Notes: generated by a model from the sequence alone, not told the origin. Counted from the stretch's first letter, positions 50,741 through 61,393 are shown. The stretch: 64,000 nucleotides of DNA from Nematocida ironsii (GCA_001642415.1 LTDK01000179.1:1-64000); one strand, 5' to 3'. Program-made: numbers and translations.

Positions 50741-52180
50741 ACAAATAAAGAGTAGAAAATATTCACTTGCAAGTATTTCATTTATTTCGGGTAAGACTTG
50801 AATTGTGCATAGGATATTAAATTGTTTGTTTCTGATTATTCGTATGCCATAGTCTGTTTATTTGATTTCTGGGTGTATAACTTTTACTATGTTTATAACC
50901 CCAAATATTCTAAATTGCTTCTATAGTATATGTCCAGTGCAATATATACAATAGGCTATATTTCACAGTGCTTTCAGAGTATTCTTTATAATTTATGTGT
51001 GTGCAAATATACTTATATAATGAATTGTTTGGTTATAGGATATACTGGATTAGTATGTAGTGATGGGCTTTCTTTATTTATTTCTCTAATTTATTTGAGT
51101 CCTGGTTATAATATTTAGAAGTAAAATTAGCAAAATAATATAATGAGAATTTGGACTACTGTTAAAAGTTCTGGTCTCAAAGCATTTGTATATTCTGGTC
51201 ATGAGTTTTCTTTCAACACTAATTAGTATAATGCCTGTTCCTGATACACTTCTTACTGACTATCTTTAGATTCTTCTTTTCCTCATATGATTTTCAAGTT
51301 CTTGATGTGTTTACTCTTATCATACACTTATCGACTCTTTATACGGAAATCTCCATTTATATACTAACTTCATTAACTGTTTCTGTGAATTGTATGTGAT
51401 TAATGCAAACACATCATTATTTTTTTCTGAGTATTGTCCCAGGGATAGTTTCATGCTACCATTCTTTATATCTTATACTGACAAATCTAGATATATGTGG
51501 CTTTACACATTTCCGTGTTAAAGTACTATTGGCTTCGTATAAGTTAGTGTATGGCTCCTATTTTTTACAGTTCATCTTATAATATAAACTAAAAGCAATA
51601 TTCTATAAATTTGTAAAATACTTCGGTATTTAAACTCTTCAATTTATAATAAAAGTGAACAACTTTAAATATACTAACAAAATAAAAATATCCATAAATC
51701 ATAAAAAGCATAGAATATAAAAATCCATGGATAATTATTATAATTTAGTAGGATGTCTCACATAAAATACAATATTTTACTATTTATTAGTATATTTCAG
51801 TGAGCAGGACAATTTTGATTTTAAATGCAAAGATTTCTTGGTACAGAAAGTAAATATAGGCAACTCAAGCCAATTTCACTAACTGCCTGAAAAATAAACT
51901 ATGGCAACGATTTAGACCAATGAACAAATCTTATATTTATCAACTTAGTTATGATTTAAGTGTTCTTAAAGTATATGCCATATAAACATCTACATAATAA
52001 CTTAAAACACAGCACTAATATATAGTAAAATTGTTGGATTATTACAATATATGGTAAAATCGCAATTCATAAGATACTATATGAAATTTAGATGCAAGAG
52101 CAGAAAAATAATTAGTATGGGAAGATATTTAGATCAAATATCAGATAAGTACAAGAAATAGACAAATTAATTTTTTTTTT
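50741..52180. other. 1.4-kb gene-free stretch
   Basis: AT-rich spacer between two same-strand secreted-protein genes. Motif relatives occur near 50785 (TTTCGGGTAAG) and 50895 (ATAACCCCAAAT). A ten-T run lies immediately before the next ATG. No gene is supported. Confidence 0.5.
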
Positions 52181-54097
52181 ATGAAAATAGTAATAATCCT
52201 AAGTATATTAGCAATAAAAGAGATATTTTGCTCAGATAATGAAGTAACATTAAAAAAAGACAACAATCAGCAACAAGAAAGGGTTGATTTAACCGAACCG
52301 AAGAATATAACAAACATGACAGATTTAATTAATTTTGTTAACTATAGAAATGCTTATACATGGAAAAGAATGAAAAGCATCAAAGCAATGTCTATTAAAA
52401 GCAATAAAAGGCCATTTGACATGATTATGGAACGATTTACAGATCATTCTACCAGAACAGAAATAATTCTTGATATAGGTGGCTCAGAGGAAATGAACTG
52501 CATTCTTATAGATGAGATAAGAAATGAGGGGATCAGAGAAAAAAACAATTTAGAAAGAAATCATATTAAACAAAGCCCATTTAAAAAACTGACTGATGAG
52601 TTTCCTAGTTTAAATGCACAGATACAGTGTGTTTATAAGGAAATGCGAGAGCATATTGAAAATTTTGAGAATTATATGGAAAGATTAATAAAAGAAATAA
52701 ATATATTAGATGAAGACTATAGAACGGCCTGTTCTACTATACTTTCTGGAATAGAAAATACATACTTGATATTGCAGCACAGCAAGAAGGTTATCCGTAA
52801 AATGCATTATTTATACACCCAGGTGGAAGAGGATAGGTATAATGCGATAGGCAGGCATCCGATTATAGTGGACGAAGAAAAGATCTTTTCGTATAAAGAT
52901 ATAGAAAAGAACATAGTAAACATTATAAAATGCATGGAAGAGATAGACTCCATGGAAAATATAATTCCAAAATTTGAAAATATAACTCCTACTATGTTCT
53001 TGCCTAGGATGAAAGAGCTGCTAGAGACAAAAGAAAAAATATTGAGCGAATTCCCAGTAATAAAAACAATTAACACAGCACTCGAAAAAGAGGTTAAAAA
53101 GTGTTTATACCGAATGAAATTAGGAAATAGCAACAGTATTACGGTGATTAAGGACAGGTACGACTGCCACAGTGGCGAGTTACCTATTTCCTTATCTAGA
53201 AAGACTTATACCACTTCTATATCCAACGAGTCCTTTTCATGGAGCGATAGTGTAGTATCTATATATAATTGTAATGATAAAGACATTGTATATATTTCAA
53301 TTAAATATAAGCAAAATGGCCAATGCCTCACAGGAAAAAGCAAATTTCATCTGAAACTCAATATTAGACTAAATGACATACTGTTCCAAACACTAATCAA
53401 TGCAATTATAGGAAATGTAGTTATTCCACTAACAGAATGTGGTGCGCCAACTAACATTCGAAGTTTAGAACTTGCCAATCACAGCCCAATTGACAGTTTA
53501 ACCTATCCGATTTCCCGCATTATAAAAGAAAAAAACAAGAAGGACTGCAAGTATTTCCCAGGGAAAATAAGACGCGGTGTGGTAGAAGGCCGGGGAATTA
53601 TACTAGGCCCGACTGGAAGCGAAATCATGAACAATTTTAAAGTCAAGGGAATAATGACAGTAGTATTCATAAATGACATGGATATTTCCCAGTGCTTAAT
53701 CAGCTGGTATAGCAGAAACAATTTAATGCCATGTGACATTGAAGGAACAGAAAAGGAGAATGACATTCTAAGGATAGCATCCACTATAGACCCTGTCTCT
53801 ACTTCAGTCAATGACTTAGATCCCACAGTGTCAAAAGAGTTCAAAGTATGTACGCAGTACAGAACCAATGCAACAATAACAATTAACTTTAACTATCCAA
53901 ATATTCTTCTTGACTATGATGTGAATATATGGAACAATCCATTTATTTTGTGGTCAGATAAAGTCCATAAAGACGTCATCTGGTATAAATACTTAAACAA
54001 AAAAACACAAACAATAGTGACAAACAGAATTATTACCGCCGAAAATAACCAATCCGCACAAGTTTTGTTTAAACTACTGAGGTCTCGAGATATATAA
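52181..54097 (+). CDS. Large predicted secreted protein, 638 aa, unknown
   Basis: ATG at 52181 opens a signal peptide (MKIVIILSILAIKEIFCS). The first half of the mature protein is helical and charged, with a coiled-coil-like stretch at about residues 145-330. The second half (from about 340) is beta-rich with spaced cysteines and a few N-glycosylation-type sites (NCT is absent; NITN and NATI are present). There is no further membrane segment, so it is probably soluble and exported, or held by partners. A helical stalk plus beta-rich head suits a surface or secreted protein, but no domain is recognised. It is flanked by long spacers. Confidence 0.78.
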   Translation: MKIVIILSILAIKEIFCSDNEVTLKKDNNQQQERVDLTEPKNITNMTDLINFVNYRNAYTWKRMKSIKAMSIKSNKRPFDMIMERFTDHSTRTEIILDIGGSEEMNCILIDEIRNEGIREKNNLERNHIKQSPFKKLTDEFPSLNAQIQCVYKEMREHIENFENYMERLIKEINILDEDYRTACSTILSGIENTYLILQHSKKVIRKMHYLYTQVEEDRYNAIGRHPIIVDEEKIFSYKDIEKNIVNIIKCMEEIDSMENIIPKFENITPTMFLPRMKELLETKEKILSEFPVIKTINTALEKEVKKCLYRMKLGNSNSITVIKDRYDCHSGELPISLSRKTYTTSISNESFSWSDSVVSIYNCNDKDIVYISIKYKQNGQCLTGKSKFHLKLNIRLNDILFQTLINAIIGNVVIPLTECGAPTNIRSLELANHSPIDSLTYPISRIIKEKNKKDCKYFPGKIRRGVVEGRGIILGPTGSEIMNNFKVKGIMTVVFINDMDISQCLISWYSRNNLMPCDIEGTEKENDILRIASTIDPVSTSVNDLDPTVSKEFKVCTQYRTNATITINFNYPNILLDYDVNIWNNPFILWSDKVHKDVIWYKYLNKKTQTIVTNRIITAENNQSAQVLFKLLRSRDI

Positions 54098-54703
54098 ACA
54101 AAGTAATCAAACATATCTTTAAAAATATTGTGTGTTTATTTCATATGGCATATTTCCACTATAAACAAACATTTATACCAATAAATCACTATCAATTTTA
54201 TTATCTGTTTATATATCATAACTCAAACATTCACTATTTAAATATTTAAATTATAAAGTATAAATTACTGCATTATTTATAAACACAGAAAACATTCAAT
54301 AATGGCGTATTATGAAATATTACTTAAAAATAAATTAAAATCTTATAACATGGGTAAATTATACTAAATTTAGAATTATAAATAATCTTATCAAGCACGG
54401 AGTATACTTCCAAATATTTAATATAATTATAAAAGAATCCACTACACGTATATAGTAAACCAATATACTAACTTATATAGTATTCATTATAATTTACTCC
54501 TGTATTTTTAAGGAGAGTGAAGTAAAATAAGCAATGGAATGCTCTGTTTAAAAATAAAATTATAGAAAATAGAATTATTCAAAAAATAAACAAAATAATG
54601 CAATATTTATTGGACAATATTGTTTATTTTTATATTAAAATACAAAATATTGATAAGAATAAAAATATTAAAAATATAAATAACTTTAATTTTTTAATTT
54701 TTA
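54098..54703. other. 0.6-kb spacer
   Basis: Extremely AT-rich, especially the last 120 bases before the next ATG, which read almost only A and T. No gene. Confidence 0.5.
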
Positions 54704-55612
54704 ATGAAATTCATGAAGATAAGATTAGCGATAGCTGTAGGAGTACTTATACACACGGTCATAGCCACCGGAGTTTCAGGAGAGGAGGAATCTACTACAC
54801 AATCTGAAAACTTAATCGTATTATCTAAAGGAGATTTCAAATACTTAATAGAAATGCCTGCGGGAAAGAGCGAAGAGCCTAAAGAAAAGACAGCTGCCAA
54901 TCCAGCAGAGAAGAAAGATGAAGAGAAGAAGAAGGATGGGGAGAAGAAAGATGGAGAGAAGAAGGACGAGGATGATAAAAATGCAGGACCAAAGCATTAC
55001 GACCATGCCGAGTTCGGTATTAATCTAGGAGTATCTGACTCTGAATTAGCCAACAAGAGAAAAGACAAAGAAAATATTTTGCAAGTTTTTGTGCAGGACT
55101 TTAAACCAACTGGAAATTGTACATTTAAGCTGCACTTCTTAAAGGAAGGAAAGACACATGAAGACTGTTTAAGCAATGCTAATGAATCACATGGGCACAC
55201 AATAATTGGTGAGGTTGACCAGGATAAAGCAAACGAGTTTTTAACTTCAGCTAAGAAGAGTGGAGGAAAAGTATCTGCAGTTACTCTACAGTTAAGAATT
55301 AAGCACTCTGACTTAGAAGAGTTGAAGAAGAAGTATGAAGCAAAGACTGTAGGAAAGGAGTATTATATCCATGCTACCAACATCAATGTACCTCAAGCTA
55401 AAAACGAGACAGATCCTATCGTAATGGGAGTCAGTGCAGGAGGAATATACAGTAGTATGTACTCAACAGAGGATATAATTAATGAAATCAAGAGCAAGGA
55501 CTCTGAGGAAGAAGGATTCTTTGCAGCAAACTGGAAGGGAATTTTAATAGGATCTGTTGTTATAATTGGTATTTGTGTTATTGTTGGTGTTTTTGTCAGC
55601 AGAAACAAGTAA
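54704..55612 (+). CDS. Type I membrane protein with charged repeat stalk, 302 aa
   Basis: Signal peptide at about residues 1-26 (cleavage plausible near GVSG/EEES). A Lys/Glu/Asp repeat stretch spans about residues 57-97 (units such as KKDGE). A folded region at about 100-230 has two cysteines (NCTF, EDCL). One membrane segment lies at about 277-298, followed by a short basic tail (SRNK). That is a type I single-pass layout with the folded part outside. Codons are regular and less AT-rich than the flanks, as for a well-expressed gene. M4 is an alternative start. No family is recognised; an outward-facing receptor or coat function is inferred. Confidence 0.78.
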   Translation: MKFMKIRLAIAVGVLIHTVIATGVSGEEESTTQSENLIVLSKGDFKYLIEMPAGKSEEPKEKTAANPAEKKDEEKKKDGEKKDGEKKDEDDKNAGPKHYDHAEFGINLGVSDSELANKRKDKENILQVFVQDFKPTGNCTFKLHFLKEGKTHEDCLSNANESHGHTIIGEVDQDKANEFLTSAKKSGGKVSAVTLQLRIKHSDLEELKKKYEAKTVGKEYYIHATNINVPQAKNETDPIVMGVSAGGIYSSMYSTEDIINEIKSKDSEEEGFFAANWKGILIGSVVIIGICVIVGVFVSRNK

Positions 55613-56105
55613 TAGGAAGTTAATTAAGCATTCCTTGTCCTGTTTTAGGCCGTCTACAACACTGATTCTTTGGTTTTTATTTATGTGTTTATAGTACATG
55701 TATTATACTCTTAAATACAACTGTGCTTAATGCGCGTTCTGTTTAATAAGCATATTACATTACATGCACTAAAATAATATCTGTGCCAAAAACAGTGTAC
55801 ACCCGCTAGAATAGTTAATAAGCAGGAAGTTACAAAATGACAGTTAATAAATAACAATCAAAAATATTTTTAGCTTATTACAGTATCATTATTGATTGTT
55901 TCACGTCTTCTAAATATAATTCAAAATTTACATCTTAGAATATCTGAAAATCCATTTCTTTATTTATCAGATAATAACACATAAAGAAACAACAAACAAA
56001 ATATAAAAATAATCTAAATACTATTTAATATTTTTATACATTTTGTGTATTTATACAGAAATATATGCGTGGGATTTAAATAATATAATACAGTGCCACG
56101 CATAT
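55613..56105. other. Convergent spacer
   Basis: About 490 bp of AT-rich sequence; nothing recognised. Confidence 0.5.
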
Positions 56106-56951
56106 TTACACTAGCTTTATAAGACAGCCACTTAGTTTTTCTATTTTCTTATATATTACAACAAAAAATGCCAAATTCTTTTGGGTCTTACTTAGAACAA
56201 GAAGGCATATAATAGAATAAATCTGGAATAAGCATGATCCAATAATTATCCACATAGATATTTCTATACTCACACACAGATATTTCAAGTTATACTCTTT
56301 ATATATCTGAGAATATACGGTGTTTACACTTGTTAGAGTCTGTTTCCTGTCATTGTCTGCTCTTTCTATACATGTATACATTCTATCAAGTGATCTGTAT
56401 ATTCTGTCCTGTTCTACGCAGTACAGGCTAAAAATTCTTTCTCTTTTTTCTTCTGTTTTTTGGATCTGTCGCTTAATACATATTTCCAGCATAAGAAAGA
56501 TAATAGTAAAAATAAAAATGAGATAGGTCATCTTAAACAGCAGAACAATAATAACAGCAGATTTAAGAATATACATTAAGTATTTCTTGGCATATTTAAC
56601 ACGTGCATTTGCTATTTGCACTTCTGTCTCCTTCTCTACAAGTAATGTAGCTACGTTTTTGTGCTCTTTTTTGTCCAGTGCACTTTTAAGCTTTGCATGT
56701 ACTGAGTACACTCTGCTTTCCACATACGCCTTTTCTGCTGAAAGAGGCAGTAATTCTTTGAAGCTGGAAAGCATCTGTGACACAGCAAATATAACTATCT
56801 TCCTTCCTTCTTTCCCCATATGGTATTCTAGTGCCGCCAAATTCTTTAATGCACTGCATGCCTTCCCTGCTAAAATAAGCATCCCGTATAAAACAATAAG
56901 AATAGACTGCAGGAAAGAAAATACTCCACCAAACAGTCCAACCATAGTCAT
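56106..56951 (-). CDS. Multi-pass membrane protein, 281 aa, unknown
   Basis: Hydrophobic segments at about residues 4-31, 124-158 (probably two) and 227-262 (probably two). Two basic helical loops lie between them (about 60-120 and 160-225, the second rich in Arg/Lys/Glu). The alternation of membrane hairpins with long amphipathic cytosolic helices recalls ER-shaping proteins in general form only; no signature is recognised. M3 is an alternative start. It is on the same strand as GRASP, whose stop codon is 70 bp upstream of this start. Confidence 0.7.
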   Translation of the reverse strand: MTMVGLFGGVFSFLQSILIVLYGMLILAGKACSALKNLAALEYHMGKEGRKIVIFAVSQMLSSFKELLPLSAEKAYVESRVYSVHAKLKSALDKKEHKNVATLLVEKETEVQIANARVKYAKKYLMYILKSAVIIVLLFKMTYLIFIFTIIFLMLEICIKRQIQKTEEKRERIFSLYCVEQDRIYRSLDRMYTCIERADNDRKQTLTSVNTVYSQIYKEYNLKYLCVSIEISMWIIIGSCLFQIYSIICLLVLSKTQKNLAFFVVIYKKIEKLSGCLIKLV

Positions 56952-57021
56952 GAAAATAAAATATTTCTTTATTCAGCGGTTATAATTAGAAAAGATTAAA
57001 ATCTTTCTAGCTATTTAAGAA

Positions 57022-59445
57022 CTACTTAAAAAAATCATCTGTGGCATACCCAGCATCTCCTGGCTGCAGGTAGAAAGGGTCTCGCTTATTTTTTCTCTCT
57101 GAAGGATTTCCTACTGGTGGTTCTTGTATGGCTTCTTCTCTTGGGTACACACGGACATCGTCTGGAGCAGGTCCGCCATTTAGCATATTATATGCCTGCT
57201 GGCTTGGGATGTACCCAGCAAGAGGTCCTGGTGCGCTTTCATCAAATTCAGAGGGATAGAATGTATTTGGTGCAGGTACCTCGTTGGGCACATGTGGTGG
57301 GAAATTATACTCATTATATGCTTGATTGATTGCTGTAGTTGGCTTTTCTTTAGGCTGTGGTTTTTCTGGTGGTGCATACTCTTTCACTGTTTTTCTGACT
57401 GTTTCTTTTATAGGCTTCCCGTGGGAATCTTCTATCTTCTTGTGATGTACAACAGTAGATGTTATTTTTTCATTATCTTTGTGAGATTTCTCAGATTTTT
57501 CTTCATGCGTAGTGGATTTCTTCTTTGTACTGTCTGAATGGCTGTCAGGCTTTTTATACTCTGTGTGTGTAGAAACTTTTTCGTATACATCATGGCTTGT
57601 GGGTGATTTCTCATGGCTGCCTCTGTTTTTAGTTACTTTTTCTTCGTAATACTCTTCCTTATGATTATTGAAAGGAGGATGTTCATACGCCATGCCATCT
57701 CTTGGGTCGTATTTACTATACAGTGGGCGCTGTTCATATTCAATCTCTCGATTTTGTGCTGGTCGGCCGTACTCTTCCAACTCATCTGGTGAATTGTCTA
57801 CAGTGTAGCTTCTTTCAAAGTTATTCCAGTCCTGTGTATAGTCTGGCATGGGCGGCTGCTCATACATCTGTGACTTATCTGTATATAGCGGAGGCTGCTC
57901 TCTAGTCCTTTCTGGTGAAGGTGCATATTTAGAATAGCGCGACTGTGTTCTCTCTACTTGCTCGGTGTATGGTGCAGATCGGGAATCATATTCTTTATAT
58001 TTCACATACTCATATGGCACATTATTTGCAGTGTACTCTGCATGATTTATAGTTGGTGCATTTATATAGTCATACATTTCTGTACCCTGCCCATTTAGCA
58101 TATTTGATGCCAGGTTCGCAGATGTATTGTATTCATACGGCGCAGTAATCAAGTTATCTTGCGTGCTCTCCATCTGGTAGTTGTCTAAAATATCTTTGTA
58201 ATCCGAACTAGATATTCTTGAAATGTGATCTACCGTTGGGGAAGAAACTGGTTCATCTTCTAACGCCTGTGATTTGAAACTGTCAGATACTTCATCAGTG
58301 GGCATTGTTTCATATAAAGATTGGTGCAGCTCTTCCTCTAGCATCTTTCCTCGTATTTCAGAGTTTAGTTCATCTGCTATTTCATCAGTCATGCCCTGCT
58401 GGGTATCTAAAGAGAATTCACTATTCACACCGTATTCATGCATTCTTTGGTCTGACTCAGTATTCTGTATCTGCATATCCTGCACTTTCTCTGCTAAAGC
58501 ACTCTCTACGGGCATGCCGCCAACAGTATACTCATTTGTTTCTTCTGAGTATGCTATAGATCCATCCATGTCACTTTTTTGTAAACTGCTTTCTGCTGTC
58601 ACAGCATCTGTTACACTTTCTGTATCTTCTGCCTCTGACGTGCCCTGTACAGCACTGGTATTTGCTGTTTCTTGTAATGGAGGCTGCACTGTTCTCTGGA
58701 GTGACTGCTCATTTGTCTCCTGTAATGGTTGTTGCACTGTTTCTTGTACTGACTGCTCATTCCCACCAGAAACTGCTTCTGTATACACAGCCATAGGCAT
58801 GGCTGGTGAAATACATTTAGCAGCACGGCTGGGCTTTACTACTTCCTCCACTAAGTCTATGCTTGCATCTGTATATGGCACTTCATTGAGTATGCCACCT
58901 CCTAAGCTGCACCCAATCTCTCCATCCGGTGTAGGATATATCTCCACCTTTCTTATGCTTAGCATTCCTATGTTATACACAAGTAAAACCACAGGCCCTC
59001 CTTTGTGGTTTATCAGCATATTCTCAAACTCATTCTCCCAAGAGAACCCTCCATTACCATGCCCTATGATATAATCCTCATCCTTTCTTAGTCCAGACTC
59101 CAAGGCAGGTGAGTTATACTCCACATCCAAAACACGGAATGTATATGGAGCTCTCTCACCCCTATGGAATTTAATGCTAAACCCAATTTTCTCTCCATTC
59201 TCCCTAACCATATCCAATAAGAACTCTTTCTTTGACCGGACATCATACATAAGCAGCTGTACCTTTCCAGTCTCCCATGACTCTGTTATTCTTAGTATAT
59301 CCTTTTCATTAGATATACTCTGTCCATTGATTTCTACTATATAATGAAGCACTGGAAGTATTCCGTACCTGTCAGCAGCTGACTGTCTTCTTACTTTTAT
59401 CACGTGCAGTGAGTTAGAAATGCACTTGCTTGTTGTACTTCCCAT
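57022..59445 (-). CDS. GRH1: GRASP-family Golgi/secretion protein
   Basis: An 807-residue protein with the GRASP domain at about residues 1-205, made of two PDZ-like halves. MG at the start allows N-myristoylation or acetylation. The second half shows DVEYNSPALESGL and the signature GEIGCSLGGGILNEVP (family pattern G-lGc-vG-G-lH-iP; the usual His is Asn here). GRASPs tether early secretory membranes and act in unconventional secretion. The remaining 600 residues are a disordered Ser/Pro/Gln/Glu/Tyr-rich tail, far longer than in yeast Grh1 (372 aa total), with repeated QPLQET and KSHKD-type pieces. Microsporidia lack stacked Golgi cisternae, so a role at tubular Golgi precursors is inferred. 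Confidence 0.87.
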   Translation of the reverse strand: MGSTTSKCISNSLHVIKVRRQSAADRYGILPVLHYIVEINGQSISNEKDILRITESWETGKVQLLMYDVRSKKEFLLDMVRENGEKIGFSIKFHRGERAPYTFRVLDVEYNSPALESGLRKDEDYIIGHGNGGFSWENEFENMLINHKGGPVVLLVYNIGMLSIRKVEIYPTPDGEIGCSLGGGILNEVPYTDASIDLVEEVVKPSRAAKCISPAMPMAVYTEAVSGGNEQSVQETVQQPLQETNEQSLQRTVQPPLQETANTSAVQGTSEAEDTESVTDAVTAESSLQKSDMDGSIAYSEETNEYTVGGMPVESALAEKVQDMQIQNTESDQRMHEYGVNSEFSLDTQQGMTDEIADELNSEIRGKMLEEELHQSLYETMPTDEVSDSFKSQALEDEPVSSPTVDHISRISSSDYKDILDNYQMESTQDNLITAPYEYNTSANLASNMLNGQGTEMYDYINAPTINHAEYTANNVPYEYVKYKEYDSRSAPYTEQVERTQSRYSKYAPSPERTREQPPLYTDKSQMYEQPPMPDYTQDWNNFERSYTVDNSPDELEEYGRPAQNREIEYEQRPLYSKYDPRDGMAYEHPPFNNHKEEYYEEKVTKNRGSHEKSPTSHDVYEKVSTHTEYKKPDSHSDSTKKKSTTHEEKSEKSHKDNEKITSTVVHHKKIEDSHGKPIKETVRKTVKEYAPPEKPQPKEKPTTAINQAYNEYNFPPHVPNEVPAPNTFYPSEFDESAPGPLAGYIPSQQAYNMLNGGPAPDDVRVYPREEAIQEPPVGNPSERKNKRDPFYLQPGDAGYATDDFFK

Positions 59446-60064
59446 TGAAAATAAAAAACACGAAATCTTCCAGAAATGAAACAGCAGAATTATTAATTTA
59501 TTCTTTCATACACCAAACACAGATTAATAATAATATTTATAGGCCAGAATTCAACAAATAACAATAGAATCCAAGACCATCTAAGCAATTATTAACTGCT
59601 GTGTAGCAATTATCAGCAGAGTGTACTGTCTGCCTACAGTAATGCATTCTGTACTTAATAAACACTCTTTCACTTCTGGTTATTTAGTGTTATTCTAGTA
59701 ATTTTATATTATAATCATCTGTTATACTGTATTATATGTATAAGGACTGGTTACATTTAAATAACCCAAATATAACCAAAATCAATTACATACTGGTCGG
59801 TTATTTCTGATATACAGATATTTTTATTAAGCCTGATTATCGTTTAGTGCACAAAATGGAAACAAGAATTTCTTATTTTACACTCAGTAATTTCAACACT
59901 TCATATATATTTATGGTCTGCTGCATTTCCTGTTGAATACAGAACCAGAAATGACTTGAACCCAAAAAATCAAAATAATTAGAGGTGTGCTGAATTTACA
60001 TTGAATAAGTACTACATGCGATAGAGTACTGCAGAAACACTTTTGCTGATTTCTTATTCGCAAT
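59446..60064. other. Spacer
   Basis: About 620 bp of AT-rich sequence; ATAACCCAAATATAACC near 59761 is a motif relative. No gene. Confidence 0.5.
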
Positions 60065-60874
60065 TTATTCTTTCTTTGTTCTGGTATTTGTTCGTATCCA
60101 TCTGTGCGTCAGTATTTGGTCTATGGAAAGTCTTTCTTCAGGCTCCCGTACAAGTAGTTTTGAAATGAAGTCTTTGCATGCATTGGACAAGTACGAAGGG
60201 AATGTGAACTCAATCGATTTGATTCGTTTGAATGTCTCATCAGTACTTCCCTTTGCCTCAAAAGGAGGATTTCCCACAACAAATTCGTATGCTAGAACTC
60301 CTATTCCCCATATGTCCACATACTTGTCGTGTTTCTGATGACAGACCATTTCTGGTGGCAAGTAGTCCATTGTACCACAGAAAGTATATCTTTTACTGTC
60401 AATATTATGGACTGCCCACCCAAAGTCAGCTATTTTCAGCTTATTATCTGCTCCTATCAGAATGTTCTCTGGTTTTATGTCTCTGTGTATCACATTCTTG
60501 GTGTGTATGTACTTCAATGCCTGAACCATTTCTGCAATGTACTTTGCGCCCTCCTGCTCTGTGAACCTCTTCTTTTTCTGGAGGAGCTTAAACATTTCTC
60601 CTTTTGCTGCATACTCCAGTATAATATATACATTTAAGTCGTCGTAGAAGTACCCATACAGCCGCAGTATGTTCTCGTGCTTCATGTGGCTCTGTATTTC
60701 AATCTCGCGCCGGACTTGTTTGGTTGCATTGCACCCGGTTATTTCTGTTTTTAACAATATTTTCAGCGCAACTATAAACCCTGATTTCTTCTCCCGTGCT
60801 AGGTACACCTTCCCAAACTTCCCTCGCCCTAAAGATGCCCCAATTTCAAAGTCGTCAAACTTCCATCTGTTCAT
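60065..60874 (-). CDS. IPL1: Aurora/Ipl1 protein kinase
   Basis: A 269-residue protein that is only a kinase domain. It has glycine loop GRGKFG (16-21), catalytic Lys K38, Glu57 in the C helix, HRD (130-132) and DFG (150-152). The Aurora-specific opening DDFEIG, IQSHMKHENILRLYGYF and activation loop RYTFCGTMDYLPPEM with T164 as the phosphorylation site are present. Aurora kinases correct kinetochore attachments and drive cytokinesis, usually with INCENP. Yeast Ipl1 has about 100 more N-terminal residues; here they are absent, so degron and localisation signals must lie elsewhere. Its ATG is 33 bp from the divergent DeSI-like gene. Confidence 0.93.
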   Translation of the reverse strand: MNRWKFDDFEIGASLGRGKFGKVYLAREKKSGFIVALKILLKTEITGCNATKQVRREIEIQSHMKHENILRLYGYFYDDLNVYIILEYAAKGEMFKLLQKKKRFTEQEGAKYIAEMVQALKYIHTKNVIHRDIKPENILIGADNKLKIADFGWAVHNIDSKRYTFCGTMDYLPPEMVCHQKHDKYVDIWGIGVLAYEFVVGNPPFEAKGSTDETFKRIKSIEFTFPSYLSNACKDFISKLLVREPEERLSIDQILTHRWIRTNTRTKKE

Positions 60875-60907
60875 CCGAAATAAAAGAAAATATTATAATT
60901 TGTGTTT

Positions 60908-61345
60908 ATGGCAAGTGTTCAACTGTGGGTGTACAACATAGGAAATGACGCAGCGCTTGAAATGATCAGAGCAGCCCTTGGAGTAAAAATAGAAGGCATA
61001 TGGCACACATCATTATACGTCTATGGGAAAGAGTACTATTTCATGTCAGGCATAAGAAAAGACCAGCCAGGAACAAGTCCGTTCGGTGCACCTGTGAAGA
61101 AAATAGGCTTGGGTGACACAGAAGTCACAGAAAAAGAATTCTCAGAGTATTTAGAAGTAATAAATGACCTGTACACAGAAGGAACTTACCATATAATAAG
61201 ACATAATTGTAATCACTTTACAAATGAAATATCCCTACGCTTAGTGAATAAGCAAGTGCCTGCTTACATAATGGATGTAGCCAAATTATTTGAAGATACA
61301 CCATTTGAAGTATTCCTATCAGGAATAACCCCTGGTATACAATAA
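60908..61345 (+). CDS. PPPDE/DeSI-type cysteine peptidase
   Basis: The frame is open from a GTG at 60902, but the ATG at 60908 gives a standard 145-residue PPPDE-domain protein. It opens with VQLWVYNI. Catalytic His is H33 in GIWHTSLYVY and catalytic Cys is C101 in RHNCNHFTNE, both matching the family. DeSI proteins are small isopeptidases acting on SUMO or related modifiers, and some have S-depalmitoylase activity; the substrate here is unknown. It lacks any extension, so it is the minimal form. Divergent from Aurora, with the shared upstream gap only 33 bp. Confidence 0.9.
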   Translation: MASVQLWVYNIGNDAALEMIRAALGVKIEGIWHTSLYVYGKEYYFMSGIRKDQPGTSPFGAPVKKIGLGDTEVTEKEFSEYLEVINDLYTEGTYHIIRHNCNHFTNEISLRLVNKQVPAYIMDVAKLFEDTPFEVFLSGITPGIQ

Positions 61346-61393
61346 ACCTTTATACATGTAATTATCTACATAATCATAAACTTTATTCTGTGA

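Noticed and set aside
50260..50781. 173-codon minus frame covering the 103-aa mucin-like gene
   Set aside because: The plus frame has a clear signal peptide and hydrophobic end; the minus translation is Leu/Ser-rich and shadow-like.
58274..59074. 266-codon plus frame opposite GRASP
   Set aside because: The opposite strand encodes the GRASP domain and its tail; this frame has Cys/Ser-rich shadow composition.
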